In this document: positions 50,947 to 59,692 of the stretch, one piece after another
Layout of the letters: the number at the start of each line of letters is the position of its first letter
How positions within the stretch are numbered: position 1 is the first letter of the stretch
DNA from: CBDBKL01 sp965206675
Lineage (GTDB): Bacteria > Bdellovibrionota > Bdellovibrionia > Bdellovibrionales > JAKFYE01
Direction: 5' to 3'
DNA: 64,000 bases
NCBI GenBank assembly: GCA_965206675.1
Contig: CBDBKL010000003.1
Span: 124,001-188,000 of the forward strand
The notes under the pieces: model-generated
What the model saw: only the letters and a program-made list of their open reading frames with translations
What the model was told of the DNA's origin: nothing
Database searches by the model: none
Program-made: the position numbers and the translations under genes

Positions 50947-52603
50947 CTGATTTTCCTCTGATATACTCAATGGATATTCCCTTTTTTCTATTTTCTTTAT
51001 CAACGACCATTTCTTTTTTCCTCTTAAGAACAAATTTATATTTTTCATCAATAAATATTTCACTCGGTAGTGTATCATAAATAAGTGCGAGATGGTTCCA
51101 GTCAACAGTCATTTTCTGTTGCCTGTTGAGAGATTTCTCCCAATCGATTAAGCAGTATAGACAGCTATGATCAATATAAAAAAGATTATTAATATCAATG
51201 AAGATATTTTTTTCTTGTGCAGCTTCTTTCAAATAGTGAGATAACAGTGGAAGGCGTAGGAAGGTGGCTGCTCCACTCATAGTAATTGTCATCTTTTGAT
51301 CTTTGTCTTTTAAGTTATCAATTTGGAAGCTCATGCAAAATTTCCAAATGATCTTGATAAGAGGGGCAATAAGGCTAGCGAGAAAACCAAAGATGAAGCC
51401 TAGAGAAACCATAGATATGAATGTAAAGGCCCAAATGAAAATCTCACTTTTTCCATATCTAGCTATATTTTTTACTTCTGGTATATTTAAAATGGTAAAC
51501 CCATAGTATAAAAATATCGAATAAATGATTGGGTTGGGAATAAACTGTAAGATATTTGGAAAAAAGATCACAATAGAACTCATCCATATACCAACCAGAA
51601 AGACCGCCATCTTGCTTTTCATGCCAGAGCCAATCGTAACATTAGGTCCAGCTACACAGGGAGCAACTGGAAGGGCTCGAAACAAAGCCAGTACAATATT
51701 GGTAAGTCCAATGGTTTTAAATTCATGGCTTAAATCGATACTAGAACTTTTCATGACATTGACATAAGATGTAGTATTAAAAATATAAACCAGAACAAAC
51801 ATAGAAGTCAGTGCTGCTATAGCAACAAGAATTGGAGCCACTGACAGTTTAGTGTAGTCGATATTACCGAATACAAGAATATTGTTACCTAAATATTCTA
51901 ATAAGCCTCCATTGTTATTAAAAATTTGAGAGGATATTTCTCCATATTGATTGAGGAAGTTAACGGGGAGAGATAGAAAGTGAGCAATGAATCCTCCAAC
52001 AACAATAACAATGAGTTCGGCGGGGAAGAATTTACCAATAGGTATTTTTTTAAATGTGATCAGGGTTAATAAACCAACGACTGTCATAGTAAAGGAAGCA
52101 AAATATTTAGATTGTGTTAAAAGGCTGGGAAGTTCACTTATCATACTAAAGATAGTGCTTATATTCGCAAGCGTATTACCTTTTGAGGGGATATCAAAAA
52201 TAGCCAGCACTTCAGAGATGATGATGTTAAATCCGATGGCAGATAAAAAACCTATGGCAATGGAGGGGGAGAGTATTTTAAACCACTCAATTTTTTTGTA
52301 GTAACCTATAAGAAATTGCAAAATCGAAGCGGCAAGAAAGATGGCCCCGTAGATGACCACACCAAATTGCTCCAACATATCATAACACAGTGTAGAAAAA
52401 GCAATTGCTGGTCCGACTGATAGGTAGGGGCATTTGGAATAAATGCAAGTAATGAACATTGCTATTATAGAGCTGACTAGACCAAATATTGGGGAAAATC
52501 CGGATATAAGTGCTATGCCGATTACACTGGGAATAATGACTGCGCTTTGAATAAGCGATGAGCGAAAATCATTTAGAAAATCAATAGGTTTATAATTCTT
52601 CAT
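50924..52603 (-). CDS. SulP-family anion transporter with STAS domain
   Basis: 559 residues. About 11 membrane helices (residues 15-425), including ASIIPSVIGIALISG-type first helices, VAPCVAGPNVTIGSGMKSK (the family's substrate-pocket region) and SLIAPLIKIIWKF, followed by a C-terminal STAS domain (about 440-530). Family members carry sulfate, bicarbonate or dicarboxylates. Its last 23 bases overlap the TAXI gene, so the two are translationally coupled; a shared substrate is inferred. Confidence 0.9.
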   Translation of the reverse strand: MKNYKPIDFLNDFRSSLIQSAVIIPSVIGIALISGFSPIFGLVSSIIAMFITCIYSKCPYLSVGPAIAFSTLCYDMLEQFGVVIYGAIFLAASILQFLIGYYKKIEWFKILSPSIAIGFLSAIGFNIIISEVLAIFDIPSKGNTLANISTIFSMISELPSLLTQSKYFASFTMTVVGLLTLITFKKIPIGKFFPAELIVIVVGGFIAHFLSLPVNFLNQYGEISSQIFNNNGGLLEYLGNNILVFGNIDYTKLSVAPILVAIAALTSMFVLVYIFNTTSYVNVMKSSSIDLSHEFKTIGLTNIVLALFRALPVAPCVAGPNVTIGSGMKSKMAVFLVGIWMSSIVIFFPNILQFIPNPIIYSIFLYYGFTILNIPEVKNIARYGKSEIFIWAFTFISMVSLGFIFGFLASLIAPLIKIIWKFCMSFQIDNLKDKDQKMTITMSGAATFLRLPLLSHYLKEAAQEKNIFIDINNLFYIDHSCLYCLIDWEKSLNRQQKMTVDWNHLALIYDTLPSEIFIDEKYKFVLKRKKEMVVDKENRKKGISIEYIRGKSDENKNKK

Positions 52604-52711
52604 TGTTATGAAAGTCCATAATGTCTAAGAAACTTATTATATGCATGTATTTAGAAAAAAGATAACAATAACTATTGGAATCACCGTAGGTAAAGTGAAA
52701 TAGTGACAACA

Positions 52712-52945
52712 TTAATTTGAAACAAAAACCATAGCGTCATTCATGAGATCACCTGTGATTAAGATCTTTCCATTAGAATGAACAGCTTGTACACGAGGTC
52801 CCTTATTCTCATAGGAAACAGCGACAATACTTTTTGATTTGGTTACCTTATAGGTTGCTCCAGCTATCACATCAGATTTTTGATTTGTACAGGCACCGAC
52901 CAAAAGTATAAGGATGATTGAAAAATAGGTTTTCAATAGTAACAT
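52712..52945 (-). CDS. Small lipoprotein of unknown function
   Basis: 77 residues with a lipoprotein signal (LLLKTYFSIILILLVGACTNQ, lipobox VGAC, Cys19). The mature part is a short beta-rich domain (YKVTKSKSIVAVSYEN). No family recognised. Confidence 0.6.
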   Translation of the reverse strand: MLLLKTYFSIILILLVGACTNQKSDVIAGATYKVTKSKSIVAVSYENKGPRVQAVHSNGKILITGDLMNDAMVFVSN

Positions 52946-53234
52946 AAAAGTAGGGTATCATTAAAATAGCGAATATTGTCAATTCAATCGGCTTACTTAA
53001 AAGCACTTAGTTTCTAACGTTTAAGTGTTTTCGACTTTAGTCTTAATAAGTGTATTTGTTTTGATTCTAATGAGTTAGAACGAATTTCAATTGTTCGGAA
53101 ATTCCGAACAGTTCAAGAAGAGGATAAAACACCAACGTTTCATACAAATCAGAAAGAAAATACTTGTCAAAGCTATTTCTACTTGTTTTCGTGGTGGCTG
53201 GGGTAAGTAAACTAGAGATTCTAAAGGAAATGGA
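52946..53234. other. Intergenic region with a strong palindrome
   Basis: About 290 bp, no ORF. Contains the 19-bp palindrome at 53092-53110 and an AAAGGAAATGG ribosome site (53223-53233) for the broken gene. Confidence 0.5.
53092..53110. promoter_or_regulatory. Perfect palindrome, candidate operator
   Basis: TGTTCGGAAATTCCGAACA: 9-bp arms around a central A, about 125 bp before the broken VCBS gene. Looks like a dimeric regulator site; the regulator is not identified. Confidence 0.5.
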
Positions 53235-53703
53235 ATGGGTAAGAAAAGCGCATTTTTAACTTTCTACTTTTTGATCATGTTGAACGTTATTTGGGTGCTC
53301 GGTGATGAGTCGCCATGATCGTAAACCGGCAGGTGCTGAAATTATGGGAGCAACCGGAGTCATTGATCTTCCACAACAGACTTCTTACGCAGATAAAAGG
53401 GGTTTTGCTGATTTCGATGGAGACGGAGTTATTGATATGGTTGAGTTGGGAGGTTTTGTTAGTAGTTTTAACAAGGGGAATATTTTTTGGGGAACACGTG
53501 ATGTGAATAACTCTGTCAACTTTGGCTTTGAAGAAGAACCTTTATTATTTACCGCCCCCTTTAAGTACAGGAAAATTCGCTCTACCGAGCCTAAATTGGA
53601 CACCGGAGATATCAATGGAGATGGTTGCGCTGACTTTATCCACGCCGGAACTGAGGGCAAGAAAAGGATTATGACCTATGTTCTTAGTGCCTTGTGTGAT
53701 TGA
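53235..53703 (+). pseudogene. FG-GAP/VCBS repeat protein broken by a frameshift
   Basis: ATG 53235, with a good ribosome site, encodes 27 residues (MGKKSAFLTFYFLIMLNVIW and on), a signal peptide, then stops at 53316-53318. The continuation lies in the +1 frame (53302-53703): 133 residues with DFDGDGVIDMVELGG and DTGDINGDGCADFIHAG, two calcium-binding FG-GAP/VCBS motifs. A single-base indel between about 53296 and 53318 would join them. The whole is short for the family, so it is also likely truncated. Confidence 0.65.
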
Positions 53704-53765
53704 TTTTAGAATTTATCTGTATGGAAAAGTTAAATCCATTAAAAATCAACATATCATGAACCAAT

Positions 53766-54725
53766 ATGAAAAATAAAAATCAACCCTACTACCCCAACCT
53801 TATAGAAACCTTTGGTCAATTCAAACATATCCGTAAAGGTCATTTTATTCCAGGGCAGCCCCCATTTTCAGCTCTACCCTTTGTCTTCTTAAGTATCATT
53901 TATGTTGTTTTGTTGTATGTCTACAATCTTCTTAACAGTGACACCTTAACTATAGCTGTTTGTGTTTCTTTTTTGGCACTCTGGAATAACAGCTCTCGAA
54001 AGTTTTTGTACTTTATCCTGCCATTTTTACTGTCTGCAATAGTCTATGATAGTATGAGGTACATAGGTCATGAATGGCGAATGAATGTTCATATCGTAGA
54101 ACCTTATGAAATTGAAAAGAGTTGGTTTGGAATAACATCTTCTGGGGTAATCCTAACCCCTAATGAGTATTTAAAAGCATTTCAAAATTCATTTTTAGAT
54201 ATTTTTTGTGGAATTGGCTATCTCACCTTTATTTTAAATTATATTTTATTCTGTGTTTATTTTTATATGAACGGCCTCTTAAATCTTGCTAGAAAAACCT
54301 CGTGGTGTTTTTTTGTGGCTAACTTTATAGGGGTTATTATTTATCATCTCTATCCTGCGGCTCCACCTTGGTATGTTGAGCTCTATGGATTTGAGTTAGA
54401 TTTGAATGTTCCCTCTAATCCAGCAGGAACTATTCGATTTGATGAATTTTTTAACATAGATGTTTTTCAAAATATGTACTCTAAATCAACGAATGTTTTT
54501 GCGGCAATTCCCTCCTTGCACGTGGCTTACCCCTTCTTATTTTTATTTTTCTCTTTTTATATAAAGCGATTTAGGATCTTTGCCGTTCTTTATTTTATAT
54601 CCGTGAGCTTTGGTGCCGTTTATTTGTTCCATCATTATATTATTGATGTATTGATGGGCTATCTTGTTGCTGCCGGATCCCTTCTTATTATTTGGAAAAA
54701 CCCTCTGTTTTCGAAGATAGTGTAA
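53766..54725 (+). CDS. PAP2-family phosphatase/inositolphosphotransferase-like membrane protein
   Basis: 319 residues, about seven membrane helices. The catalytic motifs are IPSLHVAYPF (His nucleophile region) and FHHYIIDVLMGY, as in the Aur1/PAP2_3 family. AAPPWY between helices is also a family block. It removes or transfers phosphate on membrane lipids or polyprenyl/inositol phosphates. The substrate is not visible. Confidence 0.8.
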   Translation: MKNKNQPYYPNLIETFGQFKHIRKGHFIPGQPPFSALPFVFLSIIYVVLLYVYNLLNSDTLTIAVCVSFLALWNNSSRKFLYFILPFLLSAIVYDSMRYIGHEWRMNVHIVEPYEIEKSWFGITSSGVILTPNEYLKAFQNSFLDIFCGIGYLTFILNYILFCVYFYMNGLLNLARKTSWCFFVANFIGVIIYHLYPAAPPWYVELYGFELDLNVPSNPAGTIRFDEFFNIDVFQNMYSKSTNVFAAIPSLHVAYPFLFLFFSFYIKRFRIFAVLYFISVSFGAVYLFHHYIIDVLMGYLVAAGSLLIIWKNPLFSKIV

Positions 54726-54845
54726 AGGTTTTTAAAGAATACTGGGGGTGCCTATGTTCATTAGTTAAGTTGTTCAAATAATGCTAAAGACTAGTAGCTT
54801 ATTTACCGATAGATAGGTGTATAAAACACTTCTGTATAAACCTTA

Positions 54846-55970
54846 GTGTTTTGTACGTTCTCGAATGTTTTGGGGGTATTTATAAAGCATTGTCTCCGTT
54901 CAGTTCACTTTGCTTTTATTGTCTTAACTGTATTAACAGTTCCTTTTTTATATCAAAATTGCACTGAAGGTGATTGGTATAAACTGCAACAAGCTTCTTT
55001 AGACGATAATTATAATGATGAAAATAATCCTGATGTTCAGCCGCCAAGTGAGATTGATGTTGATGTTGATGTTGATGGAGGAAATGATGGTGATGTTGAG
55101 GAGGTTGCGGAACCTTGTGATCGATTTATCACTCCCTATGCAGAAGGGGAAGTTGTTGTCATTAGCAAACCTACTGAGAGTTCCGCTGAGATTACAGTGA
55201 CATGTCAGGGAACAACAGATTCATACATAGAAACAGCTCGTGAGGATGGCCTGATTGTTCGTGAATTGGGGTGTAATGATGAAGAGGGTTCACCCCAAGT
55301 GGCATCCATAGAGGTTGCAGGAGTTGAGCCAGGGGGTTGGTACTATGTGCGTGGAGATCGTAATGTTGCTGTTGCCCCTCTTGTGTGTAAGTCAGATTTA
55401 GATAATAGTTCTGTTGTAAAGGCTGTCGACCCCGGAGGAGTAACAACTGTTCAGGGTGAGTATGGGACATTCATTCGGCATAACACTGAGGGGTGGATTG
55501 CTATTGTTTCCGATGTTCCAAGTTATGAAGGTGATGAAGCTCATGTGGCTCCATATTGGCGAGGTCATGGCGGTATTGTGGGACGTCCTGTAAATGGGGA
55601 GGAGTCGATCACAGTGCAAATAGATTGTCATGTGCAGGCAGCTGATGACCTTGTTACTGTCTCGGTGCATGAACAAGTGCTCACTGCAGATCCAAATACA
55701 GGTTTAGTGGTCGCACTTATTGAACAGAAATGTGGTGAAGAGAGTCTATCCGAAAACCTTGAAGTTTCTGGTATGGAAGATGGTGGTTGGTATTGGATCA
55801 AAGGTGATAGCAACGTTACTGTTTCATCATTAATCCGAAAAAGTGCGGTTTCCGAAGAAGATCCTAATCCTTTTGACCCCGGCGGTGTAAGTGTTGATAG
55901 GGGATATTACGGGACATTATTCGTACGTGAGGGAAGTCAGATATCTGGAATTGTACCACGTGGTCAGTAA
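54846..55970 (+). CDS. Probable lipoprotein with duplicated beta domain
   Basis: 374 residues (start uncertain; GTG at 54846). Signal region SVHFAFIVLTVLTVPFLYQNC with Cys as a possible lipid site. A low-complexity Asp/Val/Asn-rich stretch (including (DV)n) is followed by two homologous domains: GGWYYVRGDRNVAVAPL...DPGGVTTVQGEYGTF and GGWYWIKGDSNVTVSSL...DPGGVSVDRGYYGTL. Each repeat also carries one Cys pair. Unknown function; outer-membrane or surface location likely. Confidence 0.65.
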   Translation: MFCTFSNVLGVFIKHCLRSVHFAFIVLTVLTVPFLYQNCTEGDWYKLQQASLDDNYNDENNPDVQPPSEIDVDVDVDGGNDGDVEEVAEPCDRFITPYAEGEVVVISKPTESSAEITVTCQGTTDSYIETAREDGLIVRELGCNDEEGSPQVASIEVAGVEPGGWYYVRGDRNVAVAPLVCKSDLDNSSVVKAVDPGGVTTVQGEYGTFIRHNTEGWIAIVSDVPSYEGDEAHVAPYWRGHGGIVGRPVNGEESITVQIDCHVQAADDLVTVSVHEQVLTADPNTGLVVALIEQKCGEESLSENLEVSGMEDGGWYWIKGDSNVTVSSLIRKSAVSEEDPNPFDPGGVSVDRGYYGTLFVREGSQISGIVPRGQ

Positions 55971-56015
55971 GATAACCTGTTGTTTGTTCATTAAAAAAAT
56001 TTCTACATTTTGTTT

Positions 56016-57332
56016 TTAAGATTCGTCTTCAGATAAAACTTTGTAGATGAGAGGGTTCTTTGGTGGAGGGGATTGTGAAACCTTCATAATGTGAGTGAAA
56101 AACTCTTCCTCTAAAGTTTGAACCAATTTTTTTTGGGATGAGTGGTGATATATATTAAAAATCACTTCTCCAGATTGAATAGTGTCTCCTGGTTTCTTTA
56201 AAAATTTAAAGCCAACTGTAAGGTCAATTTCATCTTCCTTTTGTTTACGTCCCCCTTTTAATTCTAACAGCATTCTACCAATGAGATTGGTTTGAAAACT
56301 TTCAATATACCCATCTGACTTGGCTCGAACGGGATAGGTTTCAGGAGCCACTACAAGAAGATCTGGATTCGATAAGATGTCGTCTCCACCTTGTGCGTGT
56401 ACCAATTGAATAAATTTTTTCAAAGCAGCCCCACTGTGTAAGGCCTGACTGGCTTTTTCCTTTCCTTCTTCAAGAGAGTGAGCTTTTCTTGCTAAAAAAA
56501 TCATTCCAGCGGCGAGTTCGAGAGAAAGTTCTTCTAAGTCTTTAGGGCCATTTCCCTCTAAGGTTTCTATGCATTCAATGATCTCCAATGAGTGTCCAAC
56601 AGTGTTTCCAAGAGGGGAGTCCATATTGGTGATAAAAGCGATGGTTTTAACTCCAAGTTGTTTTCCTATTTCCGTAAGCGAATGAGCCAGGCGATGACTT
56701 TTATCAACGGTTTCCATAAAGGCTCCGCTCCCCTGTTTGACATCCATGACGAGTCCGGAGATTCCTTCAGCTAGTTTCTTACTCATAATTGAAGCTGTAA
56801 TGAGAGGGATAGAATTAACGGTGGCCGTAACATCTCTTAAGGCGTAAAGCTTCTTGTCGGCTGGTGCGATTTCACCTGTTTGGGCTACCAAAAACATACC
56901 ATTTTTTTCGATCAAAGAGGGCAATTCTTCAAAAGGAATGTTGGTCTTATAACCGGGGATGCTTTCAATTTTATCAACGGTACCACCAGTATGTCCTAGT
57001 CCCCTTCCAGAAATCATGGGAACTTTCACTCCACAGGCAGCGGCCACAGGGCCTGTGATAAAACTTGTTTTATCCCCAACCCCTCCTGTTGAGTGTTTAT
57101 CGATAACAGTGGGATCGTTGAACTTTAAATATTTGCCCGATTTCCACATGCTTTTAGTAAGAGCCAAGGTTTCTTCTGAGTTCATACCGTTAATAAAAAT
57201 AGCCATGAGTAAGGCTGCGGCTTGGTAGTCGGATATTGCATCGTTAGTAAGATTTTGAACAAACCATTGGATTTCTTCATTACTCAATACATGAGCATCA
57301 CGTTTTTTTTCAATAATTCGATAGGTGTTCAA
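56016..57332 (-). CDS. deoA: Pyrimidine-nucleoside phosphorylase / thymidine phosphorylase
   Basis: 438 residues, normal length. Phosphate- and nucleoside-binding motifs: KHSTGGVGDKTSF, SGRGLGHTGGTVDKIESIPG, and VKQGSGAFM. Cleaves thymidine/uridine with phosphate to base plus (deoxy)ribose-1-phosphate, for salvage. In a predator this fits recycling of prey nucleic acids. Start ATG 57332; no operon partner visible. Confidence 0.95.
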   Translation of the reverse strand: MNTYRIIEKKRDAHVLSNEEIQWFVQNLTNDAISDYQAAALLMAIFINGMNSEETLALTKSMWKSGKYLKFNDPTVIDKHSTGGVGDKTSFITGPVAAACGVKVPMISGRGLGHTGGTVDKIESIPGYKTNIPFEELPSLIEKNGMFLVAQTGEIAPADKKLYALRDVTATVNSIPLITASIMSKKLAEGISGLVMDVKQGSGAFMETVDKSHRLAHSLTEIGKQLGVKTIAFITNMDSPLGNTVGHSLEIIECIETLEGNGPKDLEELSLELAAGMIFLARKAHSLEEGKEKASQALHSGAALKKFIQLVHAQGGDDILSNPDLLVVAPETYPVRAKSDGYIESFQTNLIGRMLLELKGGRKQKEDEIDLTVGFKFLKKPGDTIQSGEVIFNIYHHSSQKKLVQTLEEEFFTHIMKVSQSPPPKNPLIYKVLSEDES

Positions 57333-57529
57333 ATTTTCTATTCCTCTTTTTAGAAAGTTCGGCCTTTATTTAAGATAACATCGAGGAAAGTTCTAGTAAA
57401 ATTTAGATTTGCACAGAATGTTCTTGGGGTTTTATATAAATTTGCTTAATAAAAAAGCAAAAATGTCCACATGCATTTTTTATTATTTTAAAATAGCAGA
57501 TAGAAATGAAGCCAAGTTTGTTTTGGATT

Positions 57530-58123
57530 TTATCCTCGTTCTCCAAAAAGGATCAATTCTTTACCTGAGAACGTGGTGTTATCTAAGACTTTACCATAAA
57601 AAAGAACTTGAACTTTTCCAGAAAGATAAATGTTCTTTCCACAAATATAAGCACCGCCAGCGACTTGTACTTCGCCAGAAATTTTGGCTTCTCCGCAAAG
57701 TTCACTACTTGCTCCTCCAATTCTGGCATCGCCAAAAACTTTAACATGGCCAGAAAGTTTAGCGTTTGCAGTCACATGGGCATTCCCAAAAACCTGCACC
57801 CAGTCAGACAGTTTAGCTTGAAAGGTAATTCGAGCATTCCCAAAAACAAGAGCACGATCAGAAACAGTTGCATAATTACAGACAGAGGCATTGGGACCTA
57901 TATAGGCTGTGTGAGAGACCTTTGCTGTATCAGCAACAAAACCACCACCATTTGGGTGATAGTAACCTGGTGCTCCATTACAAGGAGGTTTGGTAATAGA
58001 TACTTTTTTGTTAGACGTGTTCAAATCAGGAGCATACAAATCACGAGCACCCACATCAGGAGAAATAAAAACAATTCCCATTAACAAAATCAATTTACCC
58101 ACTAGAACTTCATTCAAACGCAT
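57530..58123 (-). CDS. Exported left-handed beta-helix repeat protein
   Basis: 197 residues. Signal peptide (LNEVLVGKLILLMGIVFISPDVGA), then short repeated strands of about 6 residues in a parallel beta-helix: VSHTAYIGPNASVCNYATVSDRALVFG..., HVKVFGDARIGG, ISGEVQVAGGAYICG. Similar in look to bactofilin-like or hexapeptide proteins but with no catalytic His. Secreted or periplasmic scaffold; unknown role. Confidence 0.7.
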   Translation of the reverse strand: MRLNEVLVGKLILLMGIVFISPDVGARDLYAPDLNTSNKKVSITKPPCNGAPGYYHPNGGGFVADTAKVSHTAYIGPNASVCNYATVSDRALVFGNARITFQAKLSDWVQVFGNAHVTANAKLSGHVKVFGDARIGGASSELCGEAKISGEVQVAGGAYICGKNIYLSGKVQVLFYGKVLDNTTFSGKELILFGERG

Positions 58124-58786
58124 CCGCCTCTCCTCTTTTTTCAGTAAATTTTATTTCTCTGTTACAAACTCTGCAATCTCACAAACACGGGTTTTGAGCG
58201 ACTTAACAAACTATTAAGAAGCAATCTATATACCAAAAGCGTTCTATAAGAGGTTTCAAACCTGTTCCGTAAACACCTGAAAATAAAAGACTATTTTTAA
58301 TAAGGTAAAGATAGGTGTCTTGTTTTTTAAAGATTTGCCAAAAAACAGCCCTCAAGGAACTGAATTGGTCACATTTGAGTTCGAAAAATAAGAAAGAAAT
58401 TTTCCTTCTGTTATCTTTACACCATAGAATAACATTTTGAGATTTATGTATTTTTTGGTAGCGATAGGTGTAACGATAAACATTCATGTAATAGATGGAA
58501 CTAAATGTTGTCTGTCTTCATTTGATTCAGATTGAAAAATTATGATTTTAAATTAAAAGCTCGCTGTCTCAATGTGAGAAGTATAGTTTTTTTGTTAGTC
58601 ACTTAGGGGTTATATGAGTTATATATTATCAAAGCGCAGCAAAGAGTCCTTTTTTTGACACGTGGAATTTTCATTTGTTTCATCAGATAAGTTCATGCAG
58701 GCTAAAAACCTATATCAGGATTTTTTTACATACTAGGGCTTGCTTTTTATCAGATCATATAAAGATTAACTCAGAGGAGGTTAGGA
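58124..58786. other. 663-bp region without a supported gene
   Basis: A 94-codon minus-strand ORF (58203-58487) has no ribosome site and no recognisable protein. The rest is AT-rich. An AGAGGAGG ribosome site (58773-58780) serves yceI. No terminator or promoter that I can defend. Confidence 0.4.
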
Positions 58787-59377
58787 ATGCGTTTTCTATT
58801 CACAGTGGTTTTCGCACTTTTATTTACAATAAGCGTTGAGGCCGAGAAATATAAAATAGATACAGGCCATTCTTCGGTAGGCTTTAAGGTTAAGCATCTT
58901 GTTATTTCAACTGTTTCGGGTCGATTCAATACATTTGAAGGTACGTTTGACTTTGATGAGAAAACAGGACGTCTTAAAGATATTAATGTGAGTATTGATG
59001 TCAGCTCAATTGATACAAATGAGTCTAAACGTGATGAGCATCTGCGCTCTGAAGACTTTTTTAATGTTAAGAAATTTCCTAAAATGACTTTTAGGGGTAA
59101 GAAAGTTATCTATAAAGATAAAAAACCAGTCAAAGTCAGAGGAGAGCTGAGACTACATGGTCATAAGAAAAAGGTTACTCTTGATGTCACCTATAATGGT
59201 ACGGTAACTGATCCATGGGGAAATAAAAAATTGGGCTTTGAGGCGATGACAGAAATTAATAGAAAAGACTTTGGAATTAACTGGAGTAAAAAATTGGATT
59301 CCGGAGGGTTAGTGGTGTCAGAAAAAGTGAAAATTCATATTGAGGGCGAGGCTAATGCCATGGTAAAAAAAAGATGA
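58787..59377 (+). CDS. YceI-family periplasmic lipid-binding protein
   Basis: 196 residues with a signal peptide (MRFLFTVVFALLFTISVEA). YceI lipocalin-like barrel: YKIDTGHSSVGFKVKHLVISTVSGRF, SKRDEHLRSEDFFNVKKFPKMTF and DFGINWSKKLDSGGLVVSEKVKI. Binds long-chain isoprenoid or fatty lipids in the periplasm. 55 bp upstream of the Cys-rich precursor gene, possibly cotranscribed. YceI genes are sometimes near bufferin clusters; the association here is contextual. Confidence 0.93.
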   Translation: MRFLFTVVFALLFTISVEAEKYKIDTGHSSVGFKVKHLVISTVSGRFNTFEGTFDFDEKTGRLKDINVSIDVSSIDTNESKRDEHLRSEDFFNVKKFPKMTFRGKKVIYKDKKPVKVRGELRLHGHKKKVTLDVTYNGTVTDPWGNKKLGFEAMTEINRKDFGINWSKKLDSGGLVVSEKVKIHIEGEANAMVKKR

Positions 59378-59432
59378 TAAGGGAAAGAAAAAGAAGTAAT
59401 TTATTAAATTTTACAAAGGGGAGGGACGTTCA

Positions 59433-59687
59433 ATGACAAATAAAGCACTAATGGGAGCAGCTTTTGCGGGGCTTCTTATGACGACGGTAGGGTGTGCCTC
59501 AACACATCACTCATCCTCACCAAAGATGGCACAAGGGGAGTGTCATGGTGTGAATTCTTGTAAAGGGCAAGGAGCTTGTGGTGGAGCTGGGCATTCCTGC
59601 GCTGGGCATAATGAATGTAAGGGCAAAGGCTGGCTTAAAATGAGTGAAGCCGCATGTTCTGAAGCGGGTGGTACATACAAAAATTAA
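59433..59687 (+). CDS. bufA: Cys-rich bufferin-like RiPP precursor
   Basis: 84 residues, preceded by AAGGGGAGGG. N-terminal hydrophobic signal ending TVGC (possible lipobox, Cys21). The mature part has six further Cys at 37, 43, 49, 56, 62 and 75 in the pattern GECHGVNSCKGQGACGGAG..., matching the precursor type found beside MNIO enzymes. The downstream genes for a DUF692 MNIO and a DUF2063 protein define a bufferin-type system in which Cys are oxidised to thiooxazole-like groups that bind copper. The precursor is not a standard DUF2282 peptide. Confidence 0.8.
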   Translation: MTNKALMGAAFAGLLMTTVGCASTHHSSSPKMAQGECHGVNSCKGQGACGGAGHSCAGHNECKGKGWLKMSEAACSEAGGTYKN

Positions 59688-59692
59688 AAAAC

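Noticed and set aside
57608..58084. 158-codon plus-strand ORF
   Set aside because: Antisense to the beta-helix gene; it reflects the repeat structure of that gene.
58203..58487. 94-codon minus-strand ORF
   Set aside because: No ribosome site before its ATG, odd composition, no domain or neighbour to support it.
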